From Alphaproteobacteria bacterium (lineage in GTDB: Bacteria > Pseudomonadota > Alphaproteobacteria > Reyranellales > Reyranellaceae): 64,000 bases of DNA. The notes beneath the pieces are model-generated. The model made no database searches, had not been told where the DNA came from, and saw only the letters and a program-made list of their open reading frames with translations. Location: positions 62,001-126,000 of the forward strand of contig JAFKFL010000034.1 in assembly GCA_017308235.1 (NCBI GenBank), in the 5' to 3' direction. The first letter of the stretch is position 1; the number at the start of each line of letters is the position of its first letter. Positions 36,264 through 44,747 of the stretch are shown piece by piece. Position numbers and translations under genes: made by a program.

Positions 36264-36683
36264 ATGGTTTCGATTCGCCCTGCCCAAGCCTTTGATCTGC
36301 CAGCGATTTCCGCTCTGGACCGCCGGCTGACGGGATCCGACAAGCCGCAATATTGGCAGGATATGCTGGGGCCTGACCGCCATTTCCTGGTAGCCGAGAC
36401 TGACAAAGGAGCGCTGGCGGGCTTCATCGCGGGCGAAATCCGCGCCTGGGAATTCGGCCAGCCGGCGGCGGGCTGGGTGTTTGCGATCCAGATCGACCCC
36501 AGGCTGCGCTTGCATGGCGTCGGCACACAGCTCTTCGAGGCACTGGTCGAGCGCTTCAAGGCGAAAGGCGTGACGCGCGTGCGCACTTTGGTGGATCGCA
36601 AGGACCATCTGATCCTCTCATTCTTCCGCGCGCAGGGCATGGTGGCCGGGCCCTCGCTGCAGCTCGACAAGGATCTCTCGTGA
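36264..36683 (+). CDS. GNAT-family N-acetyltransferase
   Basis: 139 aa acetyltransferase. The acetyl-CoA-binding motif A is GWVFAIQIDPRLRLHGVGTQLFEAL, with the R/Q-x-x-G-x-G/A pattern as LRLHGVG. SIRPAQAFDLPAISALDRRLTG is a typical N-terminus. It is divergent from boxC and 10 nt ahead of an Rrf2 regulator, so it may belong to control of the aromatic genes. The substrate, small molecule or protein, is unknown. Confidence 0.8.
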   Translation: MVSIRPAQAFDLPAISALDRRLTGSDKPQYWQDMLGPDRHFLVAETDKGALAGFIAGEIRAWEFGQPAAGWVFAIQIDPRLRLHGVGTQLFEALVERFKAKGVTRVRTLVDRKDHLILSFFRAQGMVAGPSLQLDKDLS

Positions 36684-36693
36684 GGAGCGGCAC

Positions 36694-37116
36694 GTGAAGC
36701 TGCAGACGGGCACGCGGCTCGGTCTTTATGCTGTGCTCGAACTGGCGCGCGATCCGGAGCGCACGCTCTCCGCGGCCGACCTCGCCGAGCGTTTCGGCGT
36801 GTCGAGCCATCACCTGGCGAAGGTCCTGCGCACCCTGGCGACCGCCGGCCTGGTGCGCGGCGGCCGCGGCGCCACGGGCGGCTATCGCTTCACCGGAAAT
36901 CGCCGTCGCACAACCTTGATGGATATCGTGGCGCTGTTCGAGCCGGCACCGGGTCAGCGAGCGAAGGAGCCGGGCGAAGACACCGACATCGGCAGCGCCC
37001 TGCAGCGCGTGCTGATGGAAATCGACGAGATCGCCGAGGCGACATTGCGATCCATTTCCTTGGAGACGATGCTGAAGAGCAAAAGATCCCTCGCTACGCT
37101 CGGGATGACACTGTGA
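36694..37116 (+). CDS. Rrf2-family transcriptional regulator without cysteines
   Basis: 140 aa from GTG 36694, preceded by a GAGGAGCGG ribosome site. The helix-turn-helix region is LSAADLAERFGVSSHHLAKVLRTLATAGLV and the wing GRGATGGYRF. It has no Cys, so it cannot carry the Fe-S cluster of IscR-type Rrf2 proteins. BadM, an Rrf2 regulator of benzoate degradation in Rhodopseudomonas, is a precedent for this position near benzoyl-CoA genes. The last eleven codons (KRSLATLGMTL) are translated from a dispersed intergenic repeat, so the C-terminal tail was acquired by repeat insertion. Confidence 0.82.
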   Translation: MKLQTGTRLGLYAVLELARDPERTLSAADLAERFGVSSHHLAKVLRTLATAGLVRGGRGATGGYRFTGNRRRTTLMDIVALFEPAPGQRAKEPGEDTDIGSALQRVLMEIDEIAEATLRSISLETMLKSKRSLATLGMTL

Positions 37117-37198
37117 ATGTGGCGCACGACAAGCGCCAAACCAAAATTGTCATCCCGAGTCGCGCGGGGTAACCCCCGCGCTGTAGCGAGGGATCTTT
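37082..37198. repeat. Inverted pair of AAAGATCCCTCGC / TGTCATCCCGA repeats
   Basis: The left copy AAAGATCCCTCGCTACGCT..GGGATGACA (37082-37111) and a right copy in opposite orientation, ending AGCGAGGGATCTTT (37149-37198), flank about 38 nt. The right copy has an extra GC-rich hairpin (GCGCGGGGTAACCCCCGCGC). The left copy forms the 3' end of the Rrf2 gene, and the right copy abuts the stop of the acyl-CoA dehydrogenase gene. Confidence 0.8.
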
Positions 37199-37199
37199 C

Positions 37200-38396
37200 C
37201 TATCGCTCTACCGTGTAGCCGTCGCGGGTCTGCGGCAGCTTCTTCTTGAGGAGTGCGCCGGCGACCACGTTGCGCAGCACTTCGGCCGTGCCACCGCCGA
37301 TGGTGAACATGCGTACGTCGCGCGCCATGCGCTCGAGCGGCAGCTCGCGCGAGTAACCGCGCGCGCCGAAGAACTGCAGGGCGTCGTTCACCACCTGGAT
37401 GGCGTTCTCTGAGGTAAAGACCTTGGCCTGTGCCGCTAAAAGCATGTCAGGAAAGCCGCCTTCGCCCGAGCGAGCGGCGTTGTAGACCAGCGCCTGTGCG
37501 GCCGAAAGCTTGATCGACATGTCGGCAAGCTTCCATTGCAGGCCCTGGAATTCGTTGATCGGCCGGCCGAACTGCTGTCGCTTCTCCGACCAGTCGAGCG
37601 CGAGCTGATAGGCGCCCTGAGCGATACCGAGTGCCACCGTCGCCGCGCCCACGCGCTGGCTGTTGTAGGCCGTCATCAGGTCGGCGAAGCCTTTCTTCAG
37701 CCCGCGCGGCGGGATCACCAGCGCGGAAGGCGGCACGTCCATGTCCTCGAAATCGATCACGGCCTCGGGGATGCCGCGCAAACCCATGGTGGGCTCGCGC
37801 TTGGTGATCTTGAGCCCCTTGGTCTCGTCGCGGATGGCGAGGAAGCCGCCGATGCCCTCGAACGTGCCTTTCTCGTCGTAGACCTTGGCGAAGATCAGGT
37901 GCAGGCGCGAGACGCCGCCGCCGGTGATCCAGTGCTTGCGGCCGTTCAGCACGTAGCGATTGCCCTTTTTGTCGGCGCGCGTGGTCATGCCGTTGGCATC
38001 GGACCCGGCGTCGGGCTCGGTGATGCAGATCGCGGGCTTGTCGCCCGCCAGCACCATATCGGCCGCCATCTTCTTCTGCTCTTCCGAGCCATAGGCCATG
38101 ACTGCGCTGATCGCGCCCATGTTGGTCTCGACCGCGATGCGGCCAGTAACAGCGCAAGTCGCTGACAGCGCCTCGATGGTGAGCACGGCGTCGAGCCAGC
38201 CCTTGCCCTGGCCACCATATTGTTCAGGGATCGTCATGCCGATCAGCCGGGCGTCCTTCAGGAGATCGACATTGTCCCAGGGATATTGCTCGGTTCGGTC
38301 GACCTCGGCCGCGCGCTTGGCGATCGGGCCGGCGGCAAGCTCGCGCGCGCGAGCCTGCAGTTTCAACTGGTCGGCGGATAGTCCGGAAGCGTTCAT
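37200..38396 (-). CDS. Acyl-CoA dehydrogenase-like protein, 3-sulfinopropanoyl-CoA desulfinase type
   Basis: 398 aa from the ATG at 38396 (MNASGLSADQLKLQARAREL). It has the acyl-CoA dehydrogenase fold with FAD motifs ICITEPDAGSDANGMTT, HWITGGGVS and NDALQFFGARGY. The usual catalytic Glu of the xYEGT motif is Gly (FTIGGGTAEVLR), and the alternative Glu site of isovaleryl-type enzymes is Gln247 (TAYNSQRVGAA). Arg86 (VTGRIAVETN) is present. This Arg/Gln combination and the overall sequence recall the Advenella 3-sulfinopropanoyl-CoA desulfinase (from memory). It may desulfinate a sulfinyl-CoA rather than dehydrogenate. An MFS gene lies 56 nt upstream. Confidence 0.75.
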   Translation of the reverse strand: MNASGLSADQLKLQARARELAAGPIAKRAAEVDRTEQYPWDNVDLLKDARLIGMTIPEQYGGQGKGWLDAVLTIEALSATCAVTGRIAVETNMGAISAVMAYGSEEQKKMAADMVLAGDKPAICITEPDAGSDANGMTTRADKKGNRYVLNGRKHWITGGGVSRLHLIFAKVYDEKGTFEGIGGFLAIRDETKGLKITKREPTMGLRGIPEAVIDFEDMDVPPSALVIPPRGLKKGFADLMTAYNSQRVGAATVALGIAQGAYQLALDWSEKRQQFGRPINEFQGLQWKLADMSIKLSAAQALVYNAARSGEGGFPDMLLAAQAKVFTSENAIQVVNDALQFFGARGYSRELPLERMARDVRMFTIGGGTAEVLRNVVAGALLKKKLPQTRDGYTVER

Positions 38397-38452
38397 GAAG
38401 AATTCCTGCAAGGCGAAAGACGAGGATGCGCGATGCCGCACCGTACCGTTGT

Positions 38453-39670
38453 TCAAGTCGCCGTGTCACGCCTGGGGCGGCTGCCCGTCAGGATCACGGC
38501 GCAGGCGATGATATCCAGTGCGGCCGCAAGCAGCAGCGGCATGCGATAGCCTCCCGACAGATCGTGCAGCAGACCGTAAAAACTCGGCCCCAGCGCTGTT
38601 GCAAACTGGATGATGACGGAGGCCGCGCCAAAGACGGCGCCGAACGACCTAGCGCCGAACTCCCGCCGTACGATGATGGGCGAAAGAGTCGTCACGTTGC
38701 CGACCGTAAGGCCGAACATGATGTTGGCGACAACCAGCATCGAAGGCGATGGGAGGAGCGCCATGAGGGTGAAGGCAAGGGCCGCCACCACCAGTATCAT
38801 GGCGGTCGTTTTGCGCTGGTCGATCTGATCGGAAAAGCGTGCCAGTGCCAAACGGCTCGCGAGCGCCATGGCCGCGGTCGCCGAAACCGTAAAAGAGGTG
38901 GCTGACGTCCCCAGCACTGGTACGAGAAAGGTGACCTGATGGGTGACGAAACCGACCTGGACCATCATGGCGAGACCGAAGGTCACGACGACGGTGCGGA
39001 GCGCGGTTGTGCGAAAGGCGGCGGCACGCGTCCATTTGGGCGCTACCGCCACTTTCTCGCCACCCGAGGCTGGAGCACCGTCGGGCAGCAGGCCGATATC
39101 CTGCGGGCGGCGCTTCAGTACCAACCAGGCGAGCGGAAGGAGCGTGATAAGCGCGACTAACGCAGCAACGCTGGTGGTCGCTGCGAAACCGATCTGGGCA
39201 ATACCGAAGAGCAGGGCTGGTGCTCCCATCATGCCGCCCACGCTTGCGCCCAGCGAGGCGATCGAGACGGCACGCCCCTGATATTTCTCGAACCAGGGGG
39301 CAAGCGTCGTGGCTACGGCCGTGGTCGACAGGCAGGCCCAACCAATCCCCATGACCAGGAAAGCGATATAGACCTGCCATGGCTCATCGATCCGTCCCAC
39401 GACCGCCACGCCGCCGGCCATGGCAAGCGCGCCCAAGGTTACGACCGGTCTCGGCCCAAACCTTGCGATGGCGCTTCCCACGGAAAAAAGAAGCAGGGCG
39501 CTAGTGAGGTAAAATAGTGTCGCCGCGACCGACACGAAGCCGGTCGGCCATCCGCGCGTTTCGACGATCGAATGGAGGTAGACGCTGGCGCCGAACAAAC
39601 CTAGGGCGTTGCCGACAACGGCTGCGACCAGGCAAACGGCGACGATCCTCCAGCCATAGAAAACCCGCAT
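38453..39670 (-). CDS. MFS transporter, monocarboxylate/oxalate-formate-like
   Basis: 405 aa from the ATG at 39670 (MRVFYGWRIVAVCLVAAVV). About 12 hydrophobic segments, with the pattern FYGWRIV, GWPTGFVSVAATLFYLTSA and a charged central loop near residue 200 (LKRRPQDIGLLPDGAP). This N-terminus is typical of the monocarboxylate/oxalate-formate antiporter group. It lies upstream of and co-directional with the desulfinase-like gene, so it may carry the organic acid that enzyme works on. Confidence 0.8.
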   Translation of the reverse strand: MRVFYGWRIVAVCLVAAVVGNALGLFGASVYLHSIVETRGWPTGFVSVAATLFYLTSALLLFSVGSAIARFGPRPVVTLGALAMAGGVAVVGRIDEPWQVYIAFLVMGIGWACLSTTAVATTLAPWFEKYQGRAVSIASLGASVGGMMGAPALLFGIAQIGFAATTSVAALVALITLLPLAWLVLKRRPQDIGLLPDGAPASGGEKVAVAPKWTRAAAFRTTALRTVVVTFGLAMMVQVGFVTHQVTFLVPVLGTSATSFTVSATAAMALASRLALARFSDQIDQRKTTAMILVVAALAFTLMALLPSPSMLVVANIMFGLTVGNVTTLSPIIVRREFGARSFGAVFGAASVIIQFATALGPSFYGLLHDLSGGYRMPLLLAAALDIIACAVILTGSRPRRDTAT

Positions 39671-39725
39671 GATTACCGAGGTAGCATGCGCTGTCCCACA
39701 ACGCTTCGGGGCCTGCCGAAGTGTG

Positions 39726-41234
39726 TCATGCGTTTGTTGGCTTGCCGTGCTGCTCCTGCGGATCGACACTAAAGACTGCAACGGACTCGCCGAGACCGCG
39801 CACGACGACCTTGCCCAATGGCCTGAAGACAAACCGATCGCCGCAAGCCGCACAGGTGCTGTCGGAGACAAGGATTTTTGTGCCGTGCTCCTTGTTCAAT
39901 CCCTCTAGGCGCGAAGCAAGGTTCACCGTCTCTCCGAGAAGGGTGAAGCTCATGCGCCGACCGGTACCGATGTCGCCGCCGATCACCGGGCCGGTGCTGA
40001 TGCCAATGCGGGTGGTCAATGCGACGCCTGTACCAAAGGTCCGGCTCCCGACCGCACACTGGATGTCGATGGCCGCCCGGACGGCGGCGGCCGCGTGGTC
40101 TTCACAGGCGAGTGGCATGTTGAAGGAAGCGAAAATGCCATCGCCGATGAAAGTGTTCACCACGCCACCATGATCGCGGATCGGCGCCAGAACAGTCTCA
40201 AGATAGTCGTTCAGGGCGCCCACCAGCTCGTGCGGTGCAAGATACTCGGCGATGGTGGTGAAGTTCTCGATGTCGGTGAACAGGATGGTGGCTTCGCCGA
40301 TCTCACCGGATCGCTGGCCGTCGCCCTGGCGGCGCAGGATGGCAGCGGCGACATTCTCATCGACGTAGCGGCCGAAGGTCTCGCGGATCTGTTCGCGTTC
40401 GCGCAACCCCTCGATCATGTCGTTGAAGCGGCCGGTCAGCTGGCCCACCTCGTCGTTGGAGGTGACCGGCACCCGCACGGCGAGATCGCCGTCGACCACC
40501 TTGGTCATGGCCCGCGACAGGACACCGATCGGACGCAGCAGGGAGCGGCTGATGAAGTAGGCCGAGATGGCGATCCCGAAGATCGCCGACGCGACATCGA
40601 CCAGGATGGAGACCTGCAAGCGCTCGCCGTCGTACGAGAAGAGATGGGCCACGATCGCGGCAAGCGGCGCGGCCGAAATGACCAGCAGAGCCACCGTAAG
40701 CTTCAGCCTGTAGCTGCCGAAGAACAGGCCGAGATTGCGGCCGAAGCGCGCGAAGATGAAATCGCAGAGCTTGGCCAGGTAGTCGCTGACGACGAAGTAG
40801 GTGTAGGTGAAAAAGAAGAACGACAGGACGATGCAGATCGTGACGAAGTCGACGATGGTGGGTGGCGACAACCCAGGCCGGTCCGACGGAAACCACCAGG
40901 CCATCGAGTTCTGGAAGGCCACCACCACGAGTGCGAGAAGGCCGACATATCGCGCCGACAGCAGCGGAAGCTGGGTCAGTCGCCGCTGGATGTCCTCGAA
41001 GGCGATCTGACCGGCGAGATAGCGTCGGATCGGCTCGAACAGCCGCTGCGCAATCAGCCAGTTGACGCCCAGTAGCAGAAGGAGTCCGCCGGCGGCAGCT
41101 AGCCACAAGCGGGACCAGGTGCCCGTTGCCGCGGCGAAGATCACGTTGAGGGCGACGCTCACGAAGGCGATCGACGTCGTTCGCCATAGATACCCGAGGC
41201 GCAGCGCCGCGATCTCTGACGGTGTGACGCTCAT
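39726..41234 (-). CDS. Membrane class III adenylate/guanylate cyclase with HAMP domain (copy 1)
   Basis: 502 aa. Roughly residues 1-250 hold six hydrophobic segments. A HAMP linker follows (RSLLRPIGVLSRAMTKVVDGDLAVRVPV), and a class III cyclase domain about residues 310-490. Metal-binding Asp residues are in ILFTDIENFTTIAE and NTFIGDGIFASF. The substrate/catalytic region SFTLLGETVNLASRLEGLNK is intact. It should make cAMP (or cGMP) in response to a membrane signal. It overlaps its upstream paralogue by 4 nt. Confidence 0.9.
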   Translation of the reverse strand: MSVTPSEIAALRLGYLWRTTSIAFVSVALNVIFAAATGTWSRLWLAAAGGLLLLLGVNWLIAQRLFEPIRRYLAGQIAFEDIQRRLTQLPLLSARYVGLLALVVVAFQNSMAWWFPSDRPGLSPPTIVDFVTICIVLSFFFFTYTYFVVSDYLAKLCDFIFARFGRNLGLFFGSYRLKLTVALLVISAAPLAAIVAHLFSYDGERLQVSILVDVASAIFGIAISAYFISRSLLRPIGVLSRAMTKVVDGDLAVRVPVTSNDEVGQLTGRFNDMIEGLREREQIRETFGRYVDENVAAAILRRQGDGQRSGEIGEATILFTDIENFTTIAEYLAPHELVGALNDYLETVLAPIRDHGGVVNTFIGDGIFASFNMPLACEDHAAAAVRAAIDIQCAVGSRTFGTGVALTTRIGISTGPVIGGDIGTGRRMSFTLLGETVNLASRLEGLNKEHGTKILVSDSTCAACGDRFVFRPLGKVVVRGLGESVAVFSVDPQEQHGKPTNA

Positions 41235-42733
41235 GCCGGTGGCTCGACACGGTAAACAACCACATCGCCCTGATGGCCTCGGACGTCGGTCGGGCCGAGA
41301 CAGGTGCTGCGAAAGCCGTCGCCGGCGGCGCGAATCGTGCTCTCGGCCGCGAGGATCGAACTGCCGAACTGCTTGTTGAGCTGCTCGACACGCGAGGCAA
41401 TGTTCACGGCATCACCGAGCAGTGTGTAGCTCAACCAGTTGGCCGTGCCGATCGTCACGCCGACCACCGATCCGGTATTGATACCGATACGCGTACGCAC
41501 CGCCACCCCGGCCGGGAAAGTCTCCTGTCGCAAGGCATGCTGAATGTCGAGCGCCGCCTGCAGCGCGGCCGCCGCGTGATCCTTCTGCGGCAGCGGCAGG
41601 TTGAAGCTCGCAAACAGGCCGTCACCGATGCAGTTGTTCACCACGCCGCGATGGCGATGGATCACGGGAACGATGGTCGCGTAGTAGAGATTCAGGATTT
41701 TCGCGACCTCGGGCGGCGTCAGGCGCTCCGACAGAGTGGTAAAGCCTTCGATGTCGGTGAACATCAGGGTCGCCTCGGCAAGCGTGTCGGCGACGCGACC
41801 ACCGCGCTCCTGGTCGGCCAGGATCGCGACAGCGACGCTTTCGTGGACATACTTGCCGAACGTGTCGCGCAGATACCGTCGCTCGGCCAGGCCTTCGACC
41901 ATCTGGTTGAAGCCGCTGGTGGCGCGACCGACCTCGTCGTCGGAGGTGACGGGCAGGCGAACGGAGAGATCGCCTTCGGCAACATGACGCATGCCATAGT
42001 CGAGTCGCGCGATGGGCGCCGTCAGCGCCTGGGCGATCCAGTAGTAGATGATGGCGACACCCGCTACCGAGGCGGTGACGTCCATCGTCGCCTCGCGCAG
42101 GAGGCGATCGCCACTGTAGCTTGCGATGTCGCCGGCCAGCATGATCATCGCGGCGAACGACACGAACAGGATGGCCACACCGATCTTGTAGCGGAACGCA
42201 CCGGGAAAGGTGGCGAGATTGACGCTGCGGGTCCGGAAGAAATACCGACACAACCGGTCGAGGTAAGAACTGACGATGAAGTAGGTCAGCACCACGTTGA
42301 AGGCCGTGCCGACCAGGAAAGTGGCGACAGTGTCTATCCAGGTATGGATCTCGATGTCCGCGCCGAAGGTGATCCCGAAACGTGGCGACAAGAGACGCAG
42401 CGCCAGCATCGGTCCATAGAGGCAGGCGACCAGCAGGGCCGACGAACGGGGCAGGGTCGCGAGGCGATGCTCGATGGCGGGGAATGGGAGAGCGTCGGCA
42501 ATAAAGCGCTGCACCGGACGAAACAGCAGCCATGCGCCGATTCCGACGCCGACGACGAGAAACGCCGCTGATACTGCGGCCATAGGCAAGAGGACGAACG
42601 GCTGGTGGTAGATCAGGACGTAAACGATCGAACTGGCGAGGTCGATCGCGAACGGAACGGCCATCGCCAGGTAGTAGCGAGTGACGAGGCTCGGGGCCGC
42701 TGCGCCCGGCTCCGCGTTGGACGACGCCGCCAT
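41231..42733 (-). CDS. Membrane class III adenylate/guanylate cyclase with HAMP domain (copy 2)
   Basis: 500 aa paralogue of the next gene with the same order of parts: six hydrophobic segments, HAMP (ALTAPIARLDYGMRHVAEGDLSVRLPV), then the cyclase domain. The metal sites are LMFTDIEGFTTLSERL and NNCIGDGLFASFN, with SYTLLGDAVNIASRVEQLNK in the catalytic core. Both copies look active. The two genes are translationally coupled (ATGA), which would permit homo- and heterodimers. Confidence 0.9.
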   Translation of the reverse strand: MAASSNAEPGAAAPSLVTRYYLAMAVPFAIDLASSIVYVLIYHQPFVLLPMAAVSAAFLVVGVGIGAWLLFRPVQRFIADALPFPAIEHRLATLPRSSALLVACLYGPMLALRLLSPRFGITFGADIEIHTWIDTVATFLVGTAFNVVLTYFIVSSYLDRLCRYFFRTRSVNLATFPGAFRYKIGVAILFVSFAAMIMLAGDIASYSGDRLLREATMDVTASVAGVAIIYYWIAQALTAPIARLDYGMRHVAEGDLSVRLPVTSDDEVGRATSGFNQMVEGLAERRYLRDTFGKYVHESVAVAILADQERGGRVADTLAEATLMFTDIEGFTTLSERLTPPEVAKILNLYYATIVPVIHRHRGVVNNCIGDGLFASFNLPLPQKDHAAAALQAALDIQHALRQETFPAGVAVRTRIGINTGSVVGVTIGTANWLSYTLLGDAVNIASRVEQLNKQFGSSILAAESTIRAAGDGFRSTCLGPTDVRGHQGDVVVYRVEPPA

Positions 42734-42789
42734 GCCGGACGATATAAAGCGGATTGCGGCAGAACGAAATGCCCTACCGGATCAGACGC

Positions 42790-43878
42790 TCAGACCGAGA
42801 CTTCGGTTGCCGTGATCTTGTACTTGAAGGCATCCGCATCGAGCGGGTCGATAAGGCCCGATTTATCCTCGGCCTGGGGATACATCAGGAAGGGGATGGC
42901 GTCCTCACCGGAGCCCGGCAGTTTGACGTCGTGGGCGACATTGAAGGCGACCCAGTTCCCTTCCCAGGCCCCGAACAGCGTCTTGCGTGCGGCCAGGACC
43001 TTCAGGTCGGTCAGGGAGAGGTTGGTCGGCGGCTCCTCGAGCACGACCTTGCGCACGTCGGCCGGATCGATCGGTGTCCAACCGCTGCCGGAGAGCCACA
43101 CTTCGGCGCGGCAATGCTGCGCCTTGGTGATGGTCTGCGAGCCGGCGCCCAGCGACTTGTAACCGAACTTCGAGGGGGCAACCCGGATGCCGTAGACGTC
43201 GCGTGCCGGCAGGCCGACCGAGCGCGCCATCGCGACCAGGAGCGCATTGAGGTCCGCGCATTTGCCGCTGAGGTTGCCGGTCTTGAGCATGAAGCTCACA
43301 TCGCCCACGCCGCAACCCGGTGTCTTCGGATCGCGGAAGGTGTTCTCCACCACCCAGTCGTAGAGCGCGCGGGCCTTGTCCACGTCCGTCGCCCGGCCAC
43401 GCACGATGCCTTCGGCCGTCTCCTTCACAATGCCGTCTACAGGTAGAAGCTTGGTGGCCGTCAGGTTGAAGCGGCGCTCCTCGTCGCTAAGCGGAGCGAC
43501 GGTTCCGGTTTTGGTTTCGAGCGATCGGTCCTGCGTGCGGACCTGGGTTGTTACTTCGATGACAGGATTCTGGACGTCGGCACTCCATTCGACGTGCAGC
43601 ATTTCCGCGCCGTACTTGGGATCGCGCACACGCTCGATGACCTTGGCATTGCCCGTCCAGCTCACATTGTCCGGCCGCTGCCAATCGGCGCCTTCGAAAG
43701 TCGGCAGGGGGATCCATGCCTTGCTGGCAAAGGTTGGCTCGACGCGCGTGATGACGACGAAGCTGCGCCAGCCTGACGGGGCGGGCGAGAAATTGACGCT
43801 GTCGGCCGATGCCAGACGCGGTGCGAGACCGGCGGCGGTGGCGGCAATACCTGCCTTCAAGACATCGCGGCGATTCAT
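42790..43878 (-). CDS. Exported transglutaminase-like cysteine-protease-fold protein
   Basis: 362 aa with a Tat-like signal (MNRRDVLKAGIAATAAGLAP). The transglutaminase core shows the Cys-His-Asp triad in LSGKCADLNALLVAMA, TKAQHCRAEVWLSG and GWTPIDPADVRK. The N-terminal part is a beta domain as in other bacterial transglutaminase-like proteins with cofactor-free roles in the envelope. The substrate is unknown. It stands 56 nt upstream of the cyclase genes on the same strand and might be co-transcribed with them. Confidence 0.8.
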   Translation of the reverse strand: MNRRDVLKAGIAATAAGLAPRLASADSVNFSPAPSGWRSFVVITRVEPTFASKAWIPLPTFEGADWQRPDNVSWTGNAKVIERVRDPKYGAEMLHVEWSADVQNPVIEVTTQVRTQDRSLETKTGTVAPLSDEERRFNLTATKLLPVDGIVKETAEGIVRGRATDVDKARALYDWVVENTFRDPKTPGCGVGDVSFMLKTGNLSGKCADLNALLVAMARSVGLPARDVYGIRVAPSKFGYKSLGAGSQTITKAQHCRAEVWLSGSGWTPIDPADVRKVVLEEPPTNLSLTDLKVLAARKTLFGAWEGNWVAFNVAHDVKLPGSGEDAIPFLMYPQAEDKSGLIDPLDADAFKYKITATEVSV

Positions 43879-44030
43879 TTCGAGACTTCTCCTGGGCTCA
43901 CTGTGCCGGGGAGGAGGGTGTTGCCGTCGTCGGAAAACCCAGAACCATCCCGGACCGACCCGCGCCGCACGCGGCAGCAGTCTGTATCCGATGGCACAAA
44001 GTGCCGCGCTGCTGCAGAATCGTCAACGGC

Positions 44031-44747
44031 TCACAGGCCGAGGTAGGCCTGCCTCACGCGATCGTTTGCCAGCAGGTCGCTGCCCAGGCCGGAAAGCTCG
44101 ATCCTTCCGTTTTCCAGCACATAGGCGCGATGAGCGATTTTGAGCGAGGCCGTCACGTTTTGCTCGACCAGCAGGATGGCAAGGCCTTCCTCATGAAGCC
44201 GTCGCACGATGCGAAACACTTCCTGCACGATCGCGGGCGCAAGGCCGAGCGACGGCTCGTCGAACATGATGAGGCGCGGCTGGCCCATTAGGCAGCGACC
44301 GATGGCGAGCATTTGTTGCTCGCCGCCCGATAGCGTGCCCGCCGCCTGCCGGCGCCGCTCCGAGAGGCGGGGAAACATCGTCAGCACGCGCTCCAACGTC
44401 GCCTTCTCCGCCGCCCGGGCGCGCGCAGGAGTTGCCCCCATCTCGAGATTTTCGATCACGGTGAGATTGGGGAAGACCTGCCGGCCCTCCGCGACGTGGC
44501 CGATTCCGGCCTCGCAGACGCGATAGCTCGGCCAGCCGGTGATATCGGTGCCGTCGAACAGGATCTTGCCGGCCGCCGGCTTTTCGATGCCGTGGATGGC
44601 GCGGATCAGTGAGCTCTTGCCGGCGCCATTGGCGCCCACGATGGCCACGATCTCGCCTGCCGCGAGCTCGAGCGAGACACCGACCAGAGCCTGGGCATCG
44701 CCATAGTAGAGATCGAGGCCCTCGACCTTGAGGAGAGATGCACTCAC
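44031..44747 (-). CDS. livF: Branched-chain amino acid-type ABC ATPase (LivF class), second set
   Basis: 238 aa ATPase. Walker A GANGAGKSS, signature LSGGEQQML, Walker B LIMFDEPSLGLAPAIVQE. Final gene of a second Liv-type importer; its start overlaps the LivG-like stop by 4 nt. Walker A ends in SS rather than ST/TT, which is tolerated in the family. Confidence 0.9.
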   Translation of the reverse strand: MSASLLKVEGLDLYYGDAQALVGVSLELAAGEIVAIVGANGAGKSSLIRAIHGIEKPAAGKILFDGTDITGWPSYRVCEAGIGHVAEGRQVFPNLTVIENLEMGATPARARAAEKATLERVLTMFPRLSERRRQAAGTLSGGEQQMLAIGRCLMGQPRLIMFDEPSLGLAPAIVQEVFRIVRRLHEEGLAILLVEQNVTASLKIAHRAYVLENGRIELSGLGSDLLANDRVRQAYLGL

